Under the pieces are notes generated by a model. It saw only the letters and a program-made list of their open reading frames with translations. It had not been told where the DNA came from and ran no database searches. Below, one piece after another: positions 17,650 through 25,675 of a stretch of DNA of 36,698 bases. The position numbers and the translations under genes are program-made. Each line of letters begins with the position of its first letter. Positions within the stretch are counted from its first letter, which is position 1. Origin of the DNA: Saprospiraceae bacterium (lineage in GTDB: Bacteria; Bacteroidota; Bacteroidia; Chitinophagales; Saprospiraceae); NCBI GenBank assembly GCA_016719855.1, contig JADJYH010000054.1, positions 1-36,698 of the forward strand. Reading direction: 5' to 3'.

Positions 17650-18447
17650 ATGACACCGTTCTGGGGTGAATTCATAGGTACCATGTTGTTGATTCTACTT
17701 GGCGATGGCGTCGTCGCCGGCGTCGTGCTCAAAGGCAGCAAAGCCGAAAACGCTGGCTGGATAGTCATCAGCATTGCATGGGGGTTGGCCGTGGTCATGG
17801 CCATCTACGCAGTTGGGCAAATCAGCGGCGCACACCTCAATCCCGCTGTGACGCTTGGCCTGGCCGCTGAGGGCAGTTTCCCTTGGGAAAAAGTGCCAGG
17901 TTACCTGCTCGCACAGGTGCTGGGCGCCATCGTCGGGGCAAAGCTCGTCTGGCTGCACTACCTCCCACATTGGTCACGCACGCCCGACCAAGCCACAAAG
18001 CTTGCCGTTTTTTGCACCTCACCAGCCATCCGCTCCACTTGGCCGAACCTCCTGACCGAGATAATGGGCACTTTCGTGCTGGTGGGTGGGGTACTGTTCA
18101 TCGGTGCCAACAAGTTCACCGACGGCCTCAACCCCATCGTGGTAGGTGCGCTGGTAGTGTCCATCGGCATGTCGCTGGGCGGCACCACGGGTTACGCCAT
18201 CAACCCAGCGAGGGACCTTGGGCCGAGGCTTGCACATGCACTGCTGCCCATCGCTGGCAAGGGCGGCTCCGACTGGAGCTATGCTTGGATACCCGTGGTC
18301 GGCCCCGTCATCGGCGGCCTGTTGGGAGCAGCATTTTACTGTGCCGCCTTCAAAACGCAATGCCAACCGTGGGCTTGGGGCGTGTTTTTGGTGTTCATCG
18401 CCGTTGCGTGGTTGGCCTATTTCAAAGAGAAAAAGCATGAGCAATAG
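17650..18447 (+). CDS. Aquaporin / glycerol facilitator (MIP family)
   Basis: A 265-residue membrane channel with six helices and two pore half-helices. The first NPA motif is SGAHLNPAVTLG (about 64-66) and the second is GYAINPARDLGPR. The Asp after the second motif (NPARD) marks the aquaglyceroporin (GlpF-like) type, so glycerol or other small polyols, as well as water, are likely substrates. Length is typical. No glycerol kinase is adjacent. Its last 11 bases overlap tsaE. Confidence 0.93.
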   Translation: MTPFWGEFIGTMLLILLGDGVVAGVVLKGSKAENAGWIVISIAWGLAVVMAIYAVGQISGAHLNPAVTLGLAAEGSFPWEKVPGYLLAQVLGAIVGAKLVWLHYLPHWSRTPDQATKLAVFCTSPAIRSTWPNLLTEIMGTFVLVGGVLFIGANKFTDGLNPIVVGALVVSIGMSLGGTTGYAINPARDLGPRLAHALLPIAGKGGSDWSYAWIPVVGPVIGGLLGAAFYCAAFKTQCQPWAWGVFLVFIAVAWLAYFKEKKHEQ

Positions 18448-18895
18448 CCGGGAACTTTACGTGCTGTCGGAGGCAGGGTTGGGTGAAGCGGTGGATGCAC
18501 TGCTCCATTTTGCCGAAGGCAGAAAGAAAATAGCCCTCACGGGCGACCTCGGCGCTGGCAAAACCGCTTTCGTCAAGGCTTTTTGCCGAAGGCTAAAGGT
18601 GGAGGGCAACGTGTCAAGTCCGACTTTTGCGCTTGTGAACGAGTACGTTTTTTGGGATGAAAATGACCAGGAGCAGCTCATCCACCACCTCGACCTTTAC
18701 CGGCTGAAAAACGTGGAAGAGGCACTTGACATCGGCATTGAAGACTATCTCGACGACGAACATTATTGTCTCATTGAGTGGCCGGAAATCATCGTTGGAC
18801 TATTGCCCGACGACACTGTTTTTGTGAAAATAGAAACACAACCGGATGACAGCAGACGGTTTTTGTTTTCGAATGTTTCTGATGCAATAAATTGA
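18437..18895 (+). CDS. tsaE: tRNA t6A-modification ATPase TsaE
   Basis: ATPase that works with TsaB, TsaD and TsaC to make threonylcarbamoyl-adenosine at position 37 of ANN-decoding tRNAs. Walker A GDLGAGKT is at residues 36-43, followed by NVSSPTFALVNEY and LDLYRL, which are family landmarks. I chose ATG 18437, inside the end of the aquaporin gene (11-base overlap), giving 152 residues, the normal size. The longer upstream frame is antisense-free junk. It is followed by ald, a neighbour pair I recall in Bacteroidota. Confidence 0.95.
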   Translation: MSNSRELYVLSEAGLGEAVDALLHFAEGRKKIALTGDLGAGKTAFVKAFCRRLKVEGNVSSPTFALVNEYVFWDENDQEQLIHHLDLYRLKNVEEALDIGIEDYLDDEHYCLIEWPEIIVGLLPDDTVFVKIETQPDDSRRFLFSNVSDAIN

Positions 18896-18929
18896 TTGTC
18901 AATATTTTGCGAAGCAAAAGGCAGTATCC

Positions 18930-18966
18930 AACTCAAACACTTAACCCCTCAAACACTCAAACACAC
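18930..18966 (+). repeat. CTCAAACAC repeat leader before ald
   Basis: Three exact copies of CTCAAACAC (18932, 18948, 18956) lie in the 41 bases before the ald ATG. The tract is A/C-rich with no G until just before the start codon. Confidence 0.65.
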
Positions 18967-18970
18967 GAAT

Positions 18971-20200
18971 ATGGCAGAAACAACCAGAAAGATACCCATG
19001 CCCAAGTCCCTCACGGAGGGACAACTGCAGCCACAGCCCGAGATGCTGGCGGTGGAGCCAAAGCGCGGAGACATGACCATCGGCATACCAAAGGCAGAGG
19101 TGTTGCAGGAAAGCCGGGTGGCGCTGGTGCCGTCTGCTGTGGCGACATTGACAGCCATCGGCTTCAACGTGCTGGTAGAGACTGGCGCTGGCGAAAAGGC
19201 CAACTACTCCGACCACCGCTACTCCGAGGCAGGTGCCGAGATTTGCTTTAGCCGGGACAAGGTTTTCCAATCGAACGTACTGCTCATGGCGGCACCGCCC
19301 ACGATGGACGAGATTGCGATGGTGAACGCTAACCAGTTCATCATCTCGCCGCTGCACATCCCCACCATCACCGCCGAGTTTGTGAAAAAACTGCAAGAAA
19401 AACGGGTGATCGCGCTGGCGATGGAGTACATCAAGGACGAAAACGGTTCCTTCCCCCTCGTGCGGGTGATGAGCGAACTGGCGGGCATCAGCGTGATTCT
19501 CACCGCTGCCGAGCTGATGACCTCCACGGGCGGCGGCAAGGGCGTGCTGCTCGGCGGCATTGCCGGGGTGCCTTCGGCAAAAGTGGTGGTGCTTGGGGCT
19601 GGCATCGTGGGCGAGTCGGCCACGAGGGTGGCGCTAGGCCTCGGCGCCGATGTGCGGGTTTTCGACAACGACGTGTACAAGCTCATGCGCCTCCAGCGCC
19701 ACGTGGGGCAGAAGCTGAACACTTCTACCCTGAACCCCTACCAGCTCGAAAAGGAACTTCTCAACGCCGATGTGGCCATCGGGGCAGTGCATTCCAAAAT
19801 CGGTCGCTCCCCGGTCATCGTGCCGGAAAGCATCGTGATGAAAATGAAGGAAGGTTCCGTCATCGTGGACGTGAGTATTGACCAGGGTGGCTGCTTCGAG
19901 ACCTCCGAAATCACTTCGCTCGACCGTCCAACCTTTGTCAAGCACGGCGTGGTGCATTATTGTGTGCCCAACATCGCCTCGAAAGTACCCCGCACGGCTT
20001 CCATCGCCATCAGCAATATTTTCACCCCAATGCTCATCAACGCAAGCAATTGCGGTGGATTGGAGGAACTGCTTTTTGAAAATTATGGCTTGCGCAATGG
20101 CGTGTACACGTACAAGGGCCGCTTGACCAACGCCTACCTGGGTCGCCGTTTTGGCTTCAAGCACACGGATTTGGGACTGTTGATGGCGGGCAGGTCGTGA
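18971..20200 (+). CDS. ald: Alanine dehydrogenase
   Basis: NAD-dependent oxidative deamination of L-alanine to pyruvate (or the reverse), cytoplasmic. With ATG 18971 the protein has 409 residues. Compared with the roughly 370-residue Bacillus type it has an N-terminal extension of about 38 residues before the usual start (MTIGIPKAEVLQESRVAL). The nucleotide-binding fold shows VVVLGAGIVGESATRVALGL, and SPLHIP and VDVSIDQGGCFETS are family landmarks. The upstream in-frame extension to 18896 is the repeat leader and is not coding. It follows tsaE by 75 bases and probably shares its transcript. Confidence 0.93.
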   Translation: MAETTRKIPMPKSLTEGQLQPQPEMLAVEPKRGDMTIGIPKAEVLQESRVALVPSAVATLTAIGFNVLVETGAGEKANYSDHRYSEAGAEICFSRDKVFQSNVLLMAAPPTMDEIAMVNANQFIISPLHIPTITAEFVKKLQEKRVIALAMEYIKDENGSFPLVRVMSELAGISVILTAAELMTSTGGGKGVLLGGIAGVPSAKVVVLGAGIVGESATRVALGLGADVRVFDNDVYKLMRLQRHVGQKLNTSTLNPYQLEKELLNADVAIGAVHSKIGRSPVIVPESIVMKMKEGSVIVDVSIDQGGCFETSEITSLDRPTFVKHGVVHYCVPNIASKVPRTASIAISNIFTPMLINASNCGGLEELLFENYGLRNGVYTYKGRLTNAYLGRRFGFKHTDLGLLMAGRS

Positions 20201-20273
20201 ACGCTCGTTTGGGGTTCTTTGCTGTTTTCAAGCTCTATATCGCCCGCTGCTTACATTGAAAATACATTCAAAT

Positions 20274-22691
20274 ATGGATTGCTTTGACTTAGAAAAAGTG
20301 TTGGCTGACGAGACGGAACAACTCAAAGAACGCCGGAGGTTGCAACACGGGCCAGAGTCGGCCCAAGATTTTGAGGCGACCAAGTTCGGCATTGCCATGT
20401 CGGGCGGCGGAATCCGCTCGGCCACCATCAACCTCGGTTTTTTGAAAACCCTCAACAAATTCAGGATACTCGAAAAGGCGGACTACCTCTCCACGGTTTC
20501 AGGTGGCGGCTACACGGGGGCCTACGTGCAGGCCACGGTGAAGGAAGAAGGCAGCTTCGACGGGCTTTTCAGCGATGAGAAAATAAACCGCCTTCGGGAG
20601 TACGGCGATTATTTCATACCTGGCCAGGGCAAGTTGGACAAACTTTGGAACACGTTGACTTTGGTGGTGGGCTACTTGGTGAGCCTTGCGATGAGTCTGC
20701 TCAGTCCAGTCACATTTTTTGCCTCCATCTATCTGATTTTGAAGGTGCTCGGCAATATTCAGTTGTTCAGAAACTCCGGCTTGCTGCTCGACCTCGACAA
20801 CCCCAACGGCCAGGTTTTCGTGGGTGAGTTGATGAAGTTCGGGATGATTGGTTTTGCTGGGCTGGTGACAATACACATGGTACTGAACCTTGCCCTCAAT
20901 TTTCACCTTGGCATTTCAAAGGTTTTCAACAAAATAGAACTGGTACTGGCCTTGTTGTTCGTGGCCTTCTTGGTGGTGCTCGGAATCGTGAACCTGAAGC
21001 TGTTCAACGATTTACATGAGGTGACCCTCCAAAACAGGCTGATGTGGCTGGCCATTGCGGTAGGCTTGTTTTTGGTGGGTTACGTGCTCAACCCGAACTC
21101 GTTGAGCTTCCACCGTTTTTACCGAAAACAATTGGCGGATGCCTTCCTTCGGCACACAGCCAAATGCCGCAACCTGTTCCTTCGGGAAGTTTTCCCGCAG
21201 GCCGTCACCGAAGCCACCATGCACGAAGCTCATGCGCCTTATCCGCTCATCAACACCTGCCTGAACCTCCAAAACCCCGGTGGCGACAACAAGTTCAAGG
21301 GTGCAAAAGCCAGCGACTACTTCCTGCTTTCACCGCTTTGGTGCGGCTCGAAGCTGTCTGGTTACGTGCGAACGGCAAGCTTCCCCGGCTTTCGTCACAT
21401 GACCTTGCCCGCTGCCCTGACCATCTCGGCGGCGGCGGTGAACCCCGGCATGGGCATTTACTCCAACAAACTGTTGAGCGTGCTGATGACGCTGTTCAAC
21501 GCCCGGCTCGGCTTTTGGGTGAACAATCCCTCGTCTGAGCGACGCAAGCTGTTTGGCATAGAACTGCCCCGATGGACTACTTTTAGGGTGTGGTGGCCGA
21601 GCTTTTTTTTCAAGGAGCTTTTTTCAAAAATCGGCACAGACAACCGCAAACTGAACATCTCCGACGGCGGCCATATCGAAAACCTGGCAGTGTACGAGCT
21701 GCTGCGCCGCAAGTGCCGCCTCATCATGGCCGTGGACGCCGGGGCCGACCCCATGAGCACCTTCGCCGATTTTGAGAACCTGGCCATCCGTGCCCGCAAC
21801 GAACTGGGCATTGACATCTGCTTCCGGGCTGGGCAAGACCCCATTGACACCATTCGACCAAAAGCCTCTAGCGGCTACGCACAGCGGCGTTTTGCCATTG
21901 CTGACCTGCTGCAAATCTGGGAGGAGTTTGAGGTGATGGAAAATGGCCAACCGGTTGTATTCGACCTCAAGAACAAGAAGGGTGAACTGCTGAAGAAGGG
22001 CAAAAAATTGGAGGCACTGGTCAACTATTTCTATGACAAGAATGACCCGAACCTACTGAAATTCAAGGTGGACTTGAAGGCTTTTCCCGAAGAAATCGGA
22101 GAAGACCGTTACCGGGCGCTGCGCAAACAAGTGGAAGCCGACGTGCGGCAAAAACTGGATGCCAAGACCGGGCTGGTGGGAATGGAGAAAATCAAGATTG
22201 GCACGCTGGTTTACATCAAATCAAGCGTCACGTCGCCGAGGAAAATCTTCGTATCGCAGTACGACGAGCACGGAAATGTGAACCTTCAATTCGAGACGTT
22301 CAAGTACAAAATTTACCACCCCGACTTCCCGCATGAGTCCACTGCCGACCAGTTTTTTGACAAGGTGCAGTGGGAATCGTACTACCAGTTGGGACAATAC
22401 ATTGCCGCTGATGTGCTTAACTTGCCCAGTATCTCCGAGGAGCAGGGGCGTGACCAGCACGATGTGGGCATCCAGCAACTGCTGGCACTATTTGACAACG
22501 AAAAGCCCATCATCCTTGCCGACGATTTTGCTGCTGGGCTGGTGGACGTTTCCACCCATCCGAAAACCAAGGCGGCGGAGGGGCGCAAAGCGGTCAAACC
22601 CGAAATGGCGGACAAGGTACCGGAAACGGCTGGTGCCGAACCACAGCCACCCACCGAAGCGATTGCGGAGCAAATGCAGTTCAAAATCTGA
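20274..22691 (+). CDS. Membrane-inserted patatin-like phospholipase
   Basis: An 805-residue protein from ATG 20274. A TTG 18 bases upstream also opens the frame. The N-terminal patatin elements are AMSGGGIRSATINLGFLKTL (oxyanion GGGIR, 44-48) and YLSTVSGGGYTG with nucleophile Ser76 in a TVSGG context, not strict GxSxG. The Asp of the dyad is in NISDGGHIENLAVYELL (Asp464). Between them, about 120-270, are four hydrophobic segments (for example LVVGYLVSLAMSLLSPVTFF, LVLALLFVAFLVVLGIVNL), so the domain is split by a membrane region. The C-terminal 200 residues are soluble. The likely role is lipid acyl hydrolysis at the inner membrane. It stands alone with a strong terminator. Confidence 0.87.
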   Translation: MDCFDLEKVLADETEQLKERRRLQHGPESAQDFEATKFGIAMSGGGIRSATINLGFLKTLNKFRILEKADYLSTVSGGGYTGAYVQATVKEEGSFDGLFSDEKINRLREYGDYFIPGQGKLDKLWNTLTLVVGYLVSLAMSLLSPVTFFASIYLILKVLGNIQLFRNSGLLLDLDNPNGQVFVGELMKFGMIGFAGLVTIHMVLNLALNFHLGISKVFNKIELVLALLFVAFLVVLGIVNLKLFNDLHEVTLQNRLMWLAIAVGLFLVGYVLNPNSLSFHRFYRKQLADAFLRHTAKCRNLFLREVFPQAVTEATMHEAHAPYPLINTCLNLQNPGGDNKFKGAKASDYFLLSPLWCGSKLSGYVRTASFPGFRHMTLPAALTISAAAVNPGMGIYSNKLLSVLMTLFNARLGFWVNNPSSERRKLFGIELPRWTTFRVWWPSFFFKELFSKIGTDNRKLNISDGGHIENLAVYELLRRKCRLIMAVDAGADPMSTFADFENLAIRARNELGIDICFRAGQDPIDTIRPKASSGYAQRRFAIADLLQIWEEFEVMENGQPVVFDLKNKKGELLKKGKKLEALVNYFYDKNDPNLLKFKVDLKAFPEEIGEDRYRALRKQVEADVRQKLDAKTGLVGMEKIKIGTLVYIKSSVTSPRKIFVSQYDEHGNVNLQFETFKYKIYHPDFPHESTADQFFDKVQWESYYQLGQYIAADVLNLPSISEEQGRDQHDVGIQQLLALFDNEKPIILADDFAAGLVDVSTHPKTKAAEGRKAVKPEMADKVPETAGAEPQPPTEAIAEQMQFKI

Positions 22692-22697
22692 AAAAAG

Positions 22698-22734
22698 AAA
22701 AGCCCTGCTGCGGAATTCGCAACAGGGCTTTTCT
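22698..22734. terminator. Bidirectional terminator between patatin gene and trx
   Basis: GAAAAGCCCTG (22698-22708) pairs with CAGGGCTTTTC (22724-22734), with an inner TGCG/CGCA stem and GAATT loop. T/A-runs at both ends allow function for both convergent genes. Confidence 0.88.
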
Positions 22735-22771
22735 TGTACTAAATGATTGAAAATCAGGTAGCTATCAAAAA

Positions 22772-23095
22772 TCAGGAGGCCAACTGCGTCTCAATCATCT
22801 GAGCCAAAACAGCCTGCGTAGTTAGCCCAACATGGCGGTCAACCAGTTTGCCACCTTTGAAAATGAGGATGGTCGGAATGCTGCGCACGCCGAACTCCAC
22901 CGGGATTTCCGAGTTTTCGTCAACGTTCACTTTGGCGATGAGCGCCTTGCCGTCGTATTCCGTGGAAAGTTTTTCAATGATTGGGCCAATCATGCGGCAA
23001 GGGCCGCACCATTCTGCCCAAAAGTCGAGAACGGCGACGCCTTTGTTTTCGAGGACTTCTTGCTTGAAGTTTGCATCTGTGATTTCAAAAGCCAT
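22772..23095 (-). CDS. trxA: Thioredoxin
   Basis: A 107-residue cytoplasmic disulfide reductase with the active site WAEWCGPCRMIGP (Cys30 and Cys33), cis-Pro in RSIPTILIFKGGKLVDRHVG, and full family length. Start MAFEITDANF is typical for Bacteroidota thioredoxin. It is transcribed away from the Lrp-type regulator, with a TAnnTTTG promoter about 76 bases upstream. No signal peptide. Confidence 0.95.
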   Translation of the reverse strand: MAFEITDANFKQEVLENKGVAVLDFWAEWCGPCRMIGPIIEKLSTEYDGKALIAKVNVDENSEIPVEFGVRSIPTILIFKGGKLVDRHVGLTTQAVLAQMIETQLAS

Positions 23096-23170
23096 TTTAT
23101 CGAGTTTTAATGATTTTAGAAGAATAATTGGTTAGCGGTGTGAATAACAACCTAGCCGTTTTAATTGTTG

Positions 23171-23178
23171 CAAAGGTA
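23171..23178 (-). promoter_or_regulatory. trx promoter, -7 element
   Basis: The minus strand reads TACCTTTG, an exact TAnnTTTG match about 76 bases before the trx start. It lies 8 bases from an oppositely oriented element at 23187. Confidence 0.6.
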
Positions 23179-23186
23179 AAAAAAAC

Positions 23187-23194
23187 TACTTTTG
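23187..23194 (+). promoter_or_regulatory. Possible promoter toward the Lrp gene, -7 element
   Basis: TACTTTTG followed by CGGCC on the plus strand matches TAnnTTTG, but it is about 208 bases before the Lrp start. A closer candidate is TATATCTTGCG near 23350, preceded by TTG at 23336-23338, which fits less well. Confidence 0.4.
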
Positions 23195-23401
23195 CGGCCT
23201 GATTAGAAATCCGCTTAGGAAAATCCTCACGGCCTGATTAAAATCATTGTTGATTTCCGAATTTTATTAATCCACGTAAGGTAAAAAGACTAGAATTAGG
23301 AATCAACAACGGTTTTTTGCAAAATATTTTGCATATTGTTCCATGAGTGTATATCTTGCGCCGTTTTTAAAAAAATCACTATATTTTAATTGAAAAATCA
23401 C

Positions 23402-23875
23402 ATGGCAGATAAACTTGACCGAACAGATTTAAAGATTTTGAAGATTCTACAGGAGAATTGCAAAATCACGAACCTTGATCTTTCTAAAAAAATTGGCCTT
23501 TCACCTGCCCCTACGCTTGAGCGGGTCAAAAAACTCGAAACTGCTGGCTTCATCGAAAGCTACCATGCTCAAATCAACCCGCAGAGCATTGGCTTGAACG
23601 TGCAAACTTTCGTGCAGGTGTCGTTGGCTTGGCAGAAGGAGAACGCACTGAACAACTTTTTGGAGAAAATAAAGGCCATTGACGAAATCGTTGAGTGCTA
23701 TATCATCACTGGCGAGGCCGATTTTCTTATCAAGATTGTGTGCAAGGACATTCCATCTTATGAGCAGTTGCTCTTCAAAACGCTTTCGCAAATCGAAGAA
23801 ATCGAGCGCCTGAAAACCTTGATGACACTCTCGACAGTGAAGAACTCGAAGACCCTGCCTTACGATTACGATTAA
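23402..23875 (+). CDS. Lrp/AsnC-family transcriptional regulator
   Basis: A 157-residue DNA-binding regulator that senses amino acids or related ligands. The helix-turn-helix lies at about 10-50 (LDRTDLKILKILQENCKITN, then LDLSKKIGLSPAPTLERVKK). The C-terminal RAM/AsnC ligand domain follows (VECYIITGEADFLIKIVCKD). I chose ATG 23402 (MADKLDRTD), as in the family. An in-frame ATG at 23390 adds four residues. It is divergent from trx across 300 bases and may autoregulate from that gap (inference). A terminator follows the gene. Confidence 0.93.
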   Translation: MADKLDRTDLKILKILQENCKITNLDLSKKIGLSPAPTLERVKKLETAGFIESYHAQINPQSIGLNVQTFVQVSLAWQKENALNNFLEKIKAIDEIVECYIITGEADFLIKIVCKDIPSYEQLLFKTLSQIEEIERLKTLMTLSTVKNSKTLPYDYD

Positions 23876-23908
23876 TGGCCTTGGCTAGAAAAGCCTCGAC
23901 CTTCTTAA

Positions 23909-23951
23909 AAATGACCGAGCAGCAAATTTAAGCTGCCCGGTCATTTTTTTT
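23909..23951 (+). terminator. Terminator after the Lrp gene
   Basis: AATGACCG-GCAGC pairs with GCTGC-CGGTCATT (one bulged base per arm) around an AAATTTAA loop, followed by eight T. It lies 35 bases past the stop codon. Confidence 0.85.
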
Positions 23952-24081
23952 GATTGAGCAATTGGGTAATTGAGCTATTGAGTTATTGAGTTATTGAGTT
24001 ATTAAAGCATTGAATGTCAATGGCTTGCGTGTCCACCCAATCACCCAATAACTCAATTACCTCAATAACTCAATCACCCAA
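23951..24081 (+). repeat. TTATTGAG repeat array with inverted partner
   Basis: The left half (23951-24003) carries TTGAGCAATTGGGTAATTG, then CTATTGAG and repeated TTATTGAG. The right half (24034-24081) is its approximate reverse complement (CACCCAATAACTCAATTAC, CTCAATAACTCAATCACCC). The right half overlaps the first codons of the TraB-like ORF, so those residues are translated repeat. Confidence 0.75.
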
Positions 24082-24883
24082 CAATATCACCTTGCTCAAA
24101 AACAGCCTGCTTTGGAAATTGGAAGGCGACCAGCTCCCGGCACCTTCCTACCTGTTTGGCACCATGCACGTGCGTGACCAGCGAGCCTTTCAACAACTGG
24201 CAAAGGTGTACGAGATGATCGCGGAGTGCGACGGATTTGCTGCCGAATTCCACTTGGAGGAAGCTGGTCAGGGCATTGAGTCCAAAATTATGCACCTGCC
24301 TGATGGGCAGCGGCTTAGTGATTTTTTTTCGAAGAAAAAGTACGAAAAGTACCGTACCGTGCTGCTCAAAAGCACGGGCCTCGACCTCTCACATTATCAG
24401 CGGATGCTGCCGTTTCTGGTGGTAAACTTTGCAACCGAAAGCCTCCTCAGCCAAGACATGCCCGAGCCACTCGACCAGCATCTTTGGGGCTTCGCAAAAT
24501 CGGCGGGCAAGTCGCTGCACGGCATCGAAACCCTTCAGGAACAAATGGAAGTCCTCAAAAAAATCACTTTGGAAGAACAGGTGAAAATGCTGGATAGCCT
24601 GTGCAAGAACATCGGCAAGTTCCGCCATTTCCTGCTCCACCTGTGCGAGCTTTACGAGGCCCAGAAAGTGCAGCAGCTATATAAAATGGTGAAAAAAAAC
24701 AGCAAAGGCATGAGGCAGTTGATGCTTTATCGCCGAAATGAGGTGATGGCGGAGCGCATCGGAGAACTGGTGCAGGAGCATCGGCTTTTTGCAGCCATCG
24801 GGGCGGCACACCTCGGTGGGGACACGGGGGTGTTGCGGCTACTCAAACAACAGGGACTTCATTTGTCGGCAGTCAAAATCTAG
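24014..24883 (+). CDS. TraB/GumN-family protein
   Basis: A 289-residue TraB/GumN/Tiki-superfamily protein, a fold shared with metalloproteases. The two family motifs are SYLFGTMHVRDQRAFQQL at about 45-62 and FAAIGAAHLGGDTGVLRLL near the C-terminus. Bacteroidota members are often exported, but here no signal peptide is evident. The first 25 residues (STQSPNNSITSITQSPNN..) are translation of the repeat array, so the true start is uncertain: ATG 24014, ATG 24020, or a non-ATG start near LLKNSLLWKLEGD. Its stop codon directly abuts the stop of the convergent DUF5683 gene. Confidence 0.85.
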   Translation: MSMACVSTQSPNNSITSITQSPNNITLLKNSLLWKLEGDQLPAPSYLFGTMHVRDQRAFQQLAKVYEMIAECDGFAAEFHLEEAGQGIESKIMHLPDGQRLSDFFSKKKYEKYRTVLLKSTGLDLSHYQRMLPFLVVNFATESLLSQDMPEPLDQHLWGFAKSAGKSLHGIETLQEQMEVLKKITLEEQVKMLDSLCKNIGKFRHFLLHLCELYEAQKVQQLYKMVKKNSKGMRQLMLYRRNEVMAERIGELVQEHRLFAAIGAAHLGGDTGVLRLLKQQGLHLSAVKI

Positions 24884-25561
24884 TTATTTCCCAAACGAAA
24901 ACGCCACGCCGATGCCCATTGCTGGGTAATTCGATGCCAAGGATGGCTCCAAGGAAGGCTTGATGCGGAAGCTGAGGTCGTCGCTCACGTCGAAAGTCTT
25001 GAGGTGGCAGTCCACAAAAGCCTCGGCACTCTGAACGATGTGCAACGCGAACATACCGATGTATGAAAGCTGCTTGCTCTTGTCATATTGGTCACGGAGG
25101 CGCTTGAGGTCTCCAGCGTCGAGGTTGGTATTTGAAAACTCGTGTTCCTTCCCTTGTCTTTCCAAAATATAGGCATCTCGCAGCCGTCGGTAAAGGTCAG
25201 TGTTGTACTTGGCAGCGTAGATAAGGGCCGCATAACCGCCCCAGACGATGGGCGCCTTCCACCAGCGCCGGTTGTAAAGTTGCCCCCCGCCGGGGAACGC
25301 TAGCGATAGGTACAGCGCTTTGTTCGGGTTGGGGTAGTCCGACTTGAAGGTTCGGTAAAAGAATCCCTGTTTTTTTTTCGCCGTGCTGTCGGAAGGGGAG
25401 GAGGTTGAGTCGGCAATCACAATCAGGCTGTCCGTAGGCAACGTATCTTGCTGAAAAACAGGCACTTGCAGGTCATTTGCCACAGAGTCCGGCACTTGTG
25501 CGAAGCACTTGCCCATCCCGGCCACAGCCAGCAAAACCATGTAGATAATCCGTTTTTTCAT
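24884..25561 (-). CDS. DUF5683 exported protein
   Basis: A 225-residue protein from ATG 25561 (MKKRIIYMVLLAVAGMGKCF, then AQ), with a clear signal peptide. A longer frame to 25654 would bury it. A disordered Ser/Thr/Asp stretch (40-75) precedes the DUF5683 core, with FPGGGQLYNRRWWKAPIVWGG and hydrophobic segments, and ends AMGIGVAFSFGK, typical of a membrane-anchored envelope protein. The function is unknown. It follows parB on the same strand, as I recall in other Bacteroidota. The stop abuts that of the convergent TraB-like gene with no gap. Confidence 0.85.
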   Translation of the reverse strand: MKKRIIYMVLLAVAGMGKCFAQVPDSVANDLQVPVFQQDTLPTDSLIVIADSTSSPSDSTAKKKQGFFYRTFKSDYPNPNKALYLSLAFPGGGQLYNRRWWKAPIVWGGYAALIYAAKYNTDLYRRLRDAYILERQGKEHEFSNTNLDAGDLKRLRDQYDKSKQLSYIGMFALHIVQSAEAFVDCHLKTFDVSDDLSFRIKPSLEPSLASNYPAMGIGVAFSFGK

Positions 25562-25641
25562 CTTTGAAAAACGTCTGTAAAAGCCAAGCTTGGGTTTCTT
25601 TTGCCAAAGATTAACAAGCCGTATTGTTTTTGGCGGGAGAA

Positions 25642-25675
25642 AACAATACAACAATTCAGCAATTCAACAATCAAT
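25642..25675 (-). repeat. TTGAATTG word repeat after parB
   Basis: Read along the parB transcript, the stop codon is embedded in and followed by GATTGTTGAATTGCTGAATTG, spread over degenerate TTGAATTG copies. This is the G/T-rich type seen after other stop codons. Confidence 0.55.

Noticed and set aside
16778..17656. 292-residue minus-strand ORF over DUF4290
   Set aside because: Antisense of the RGG tail gives an Ala/Val/Thr-rich stretch; the plus-strand gene has clear homology.
23951..24081. CRISPR-like array
   Set aside because: Units of about 8 bases with no unique spacers of 30 bases or so, and no cas genes nearby.
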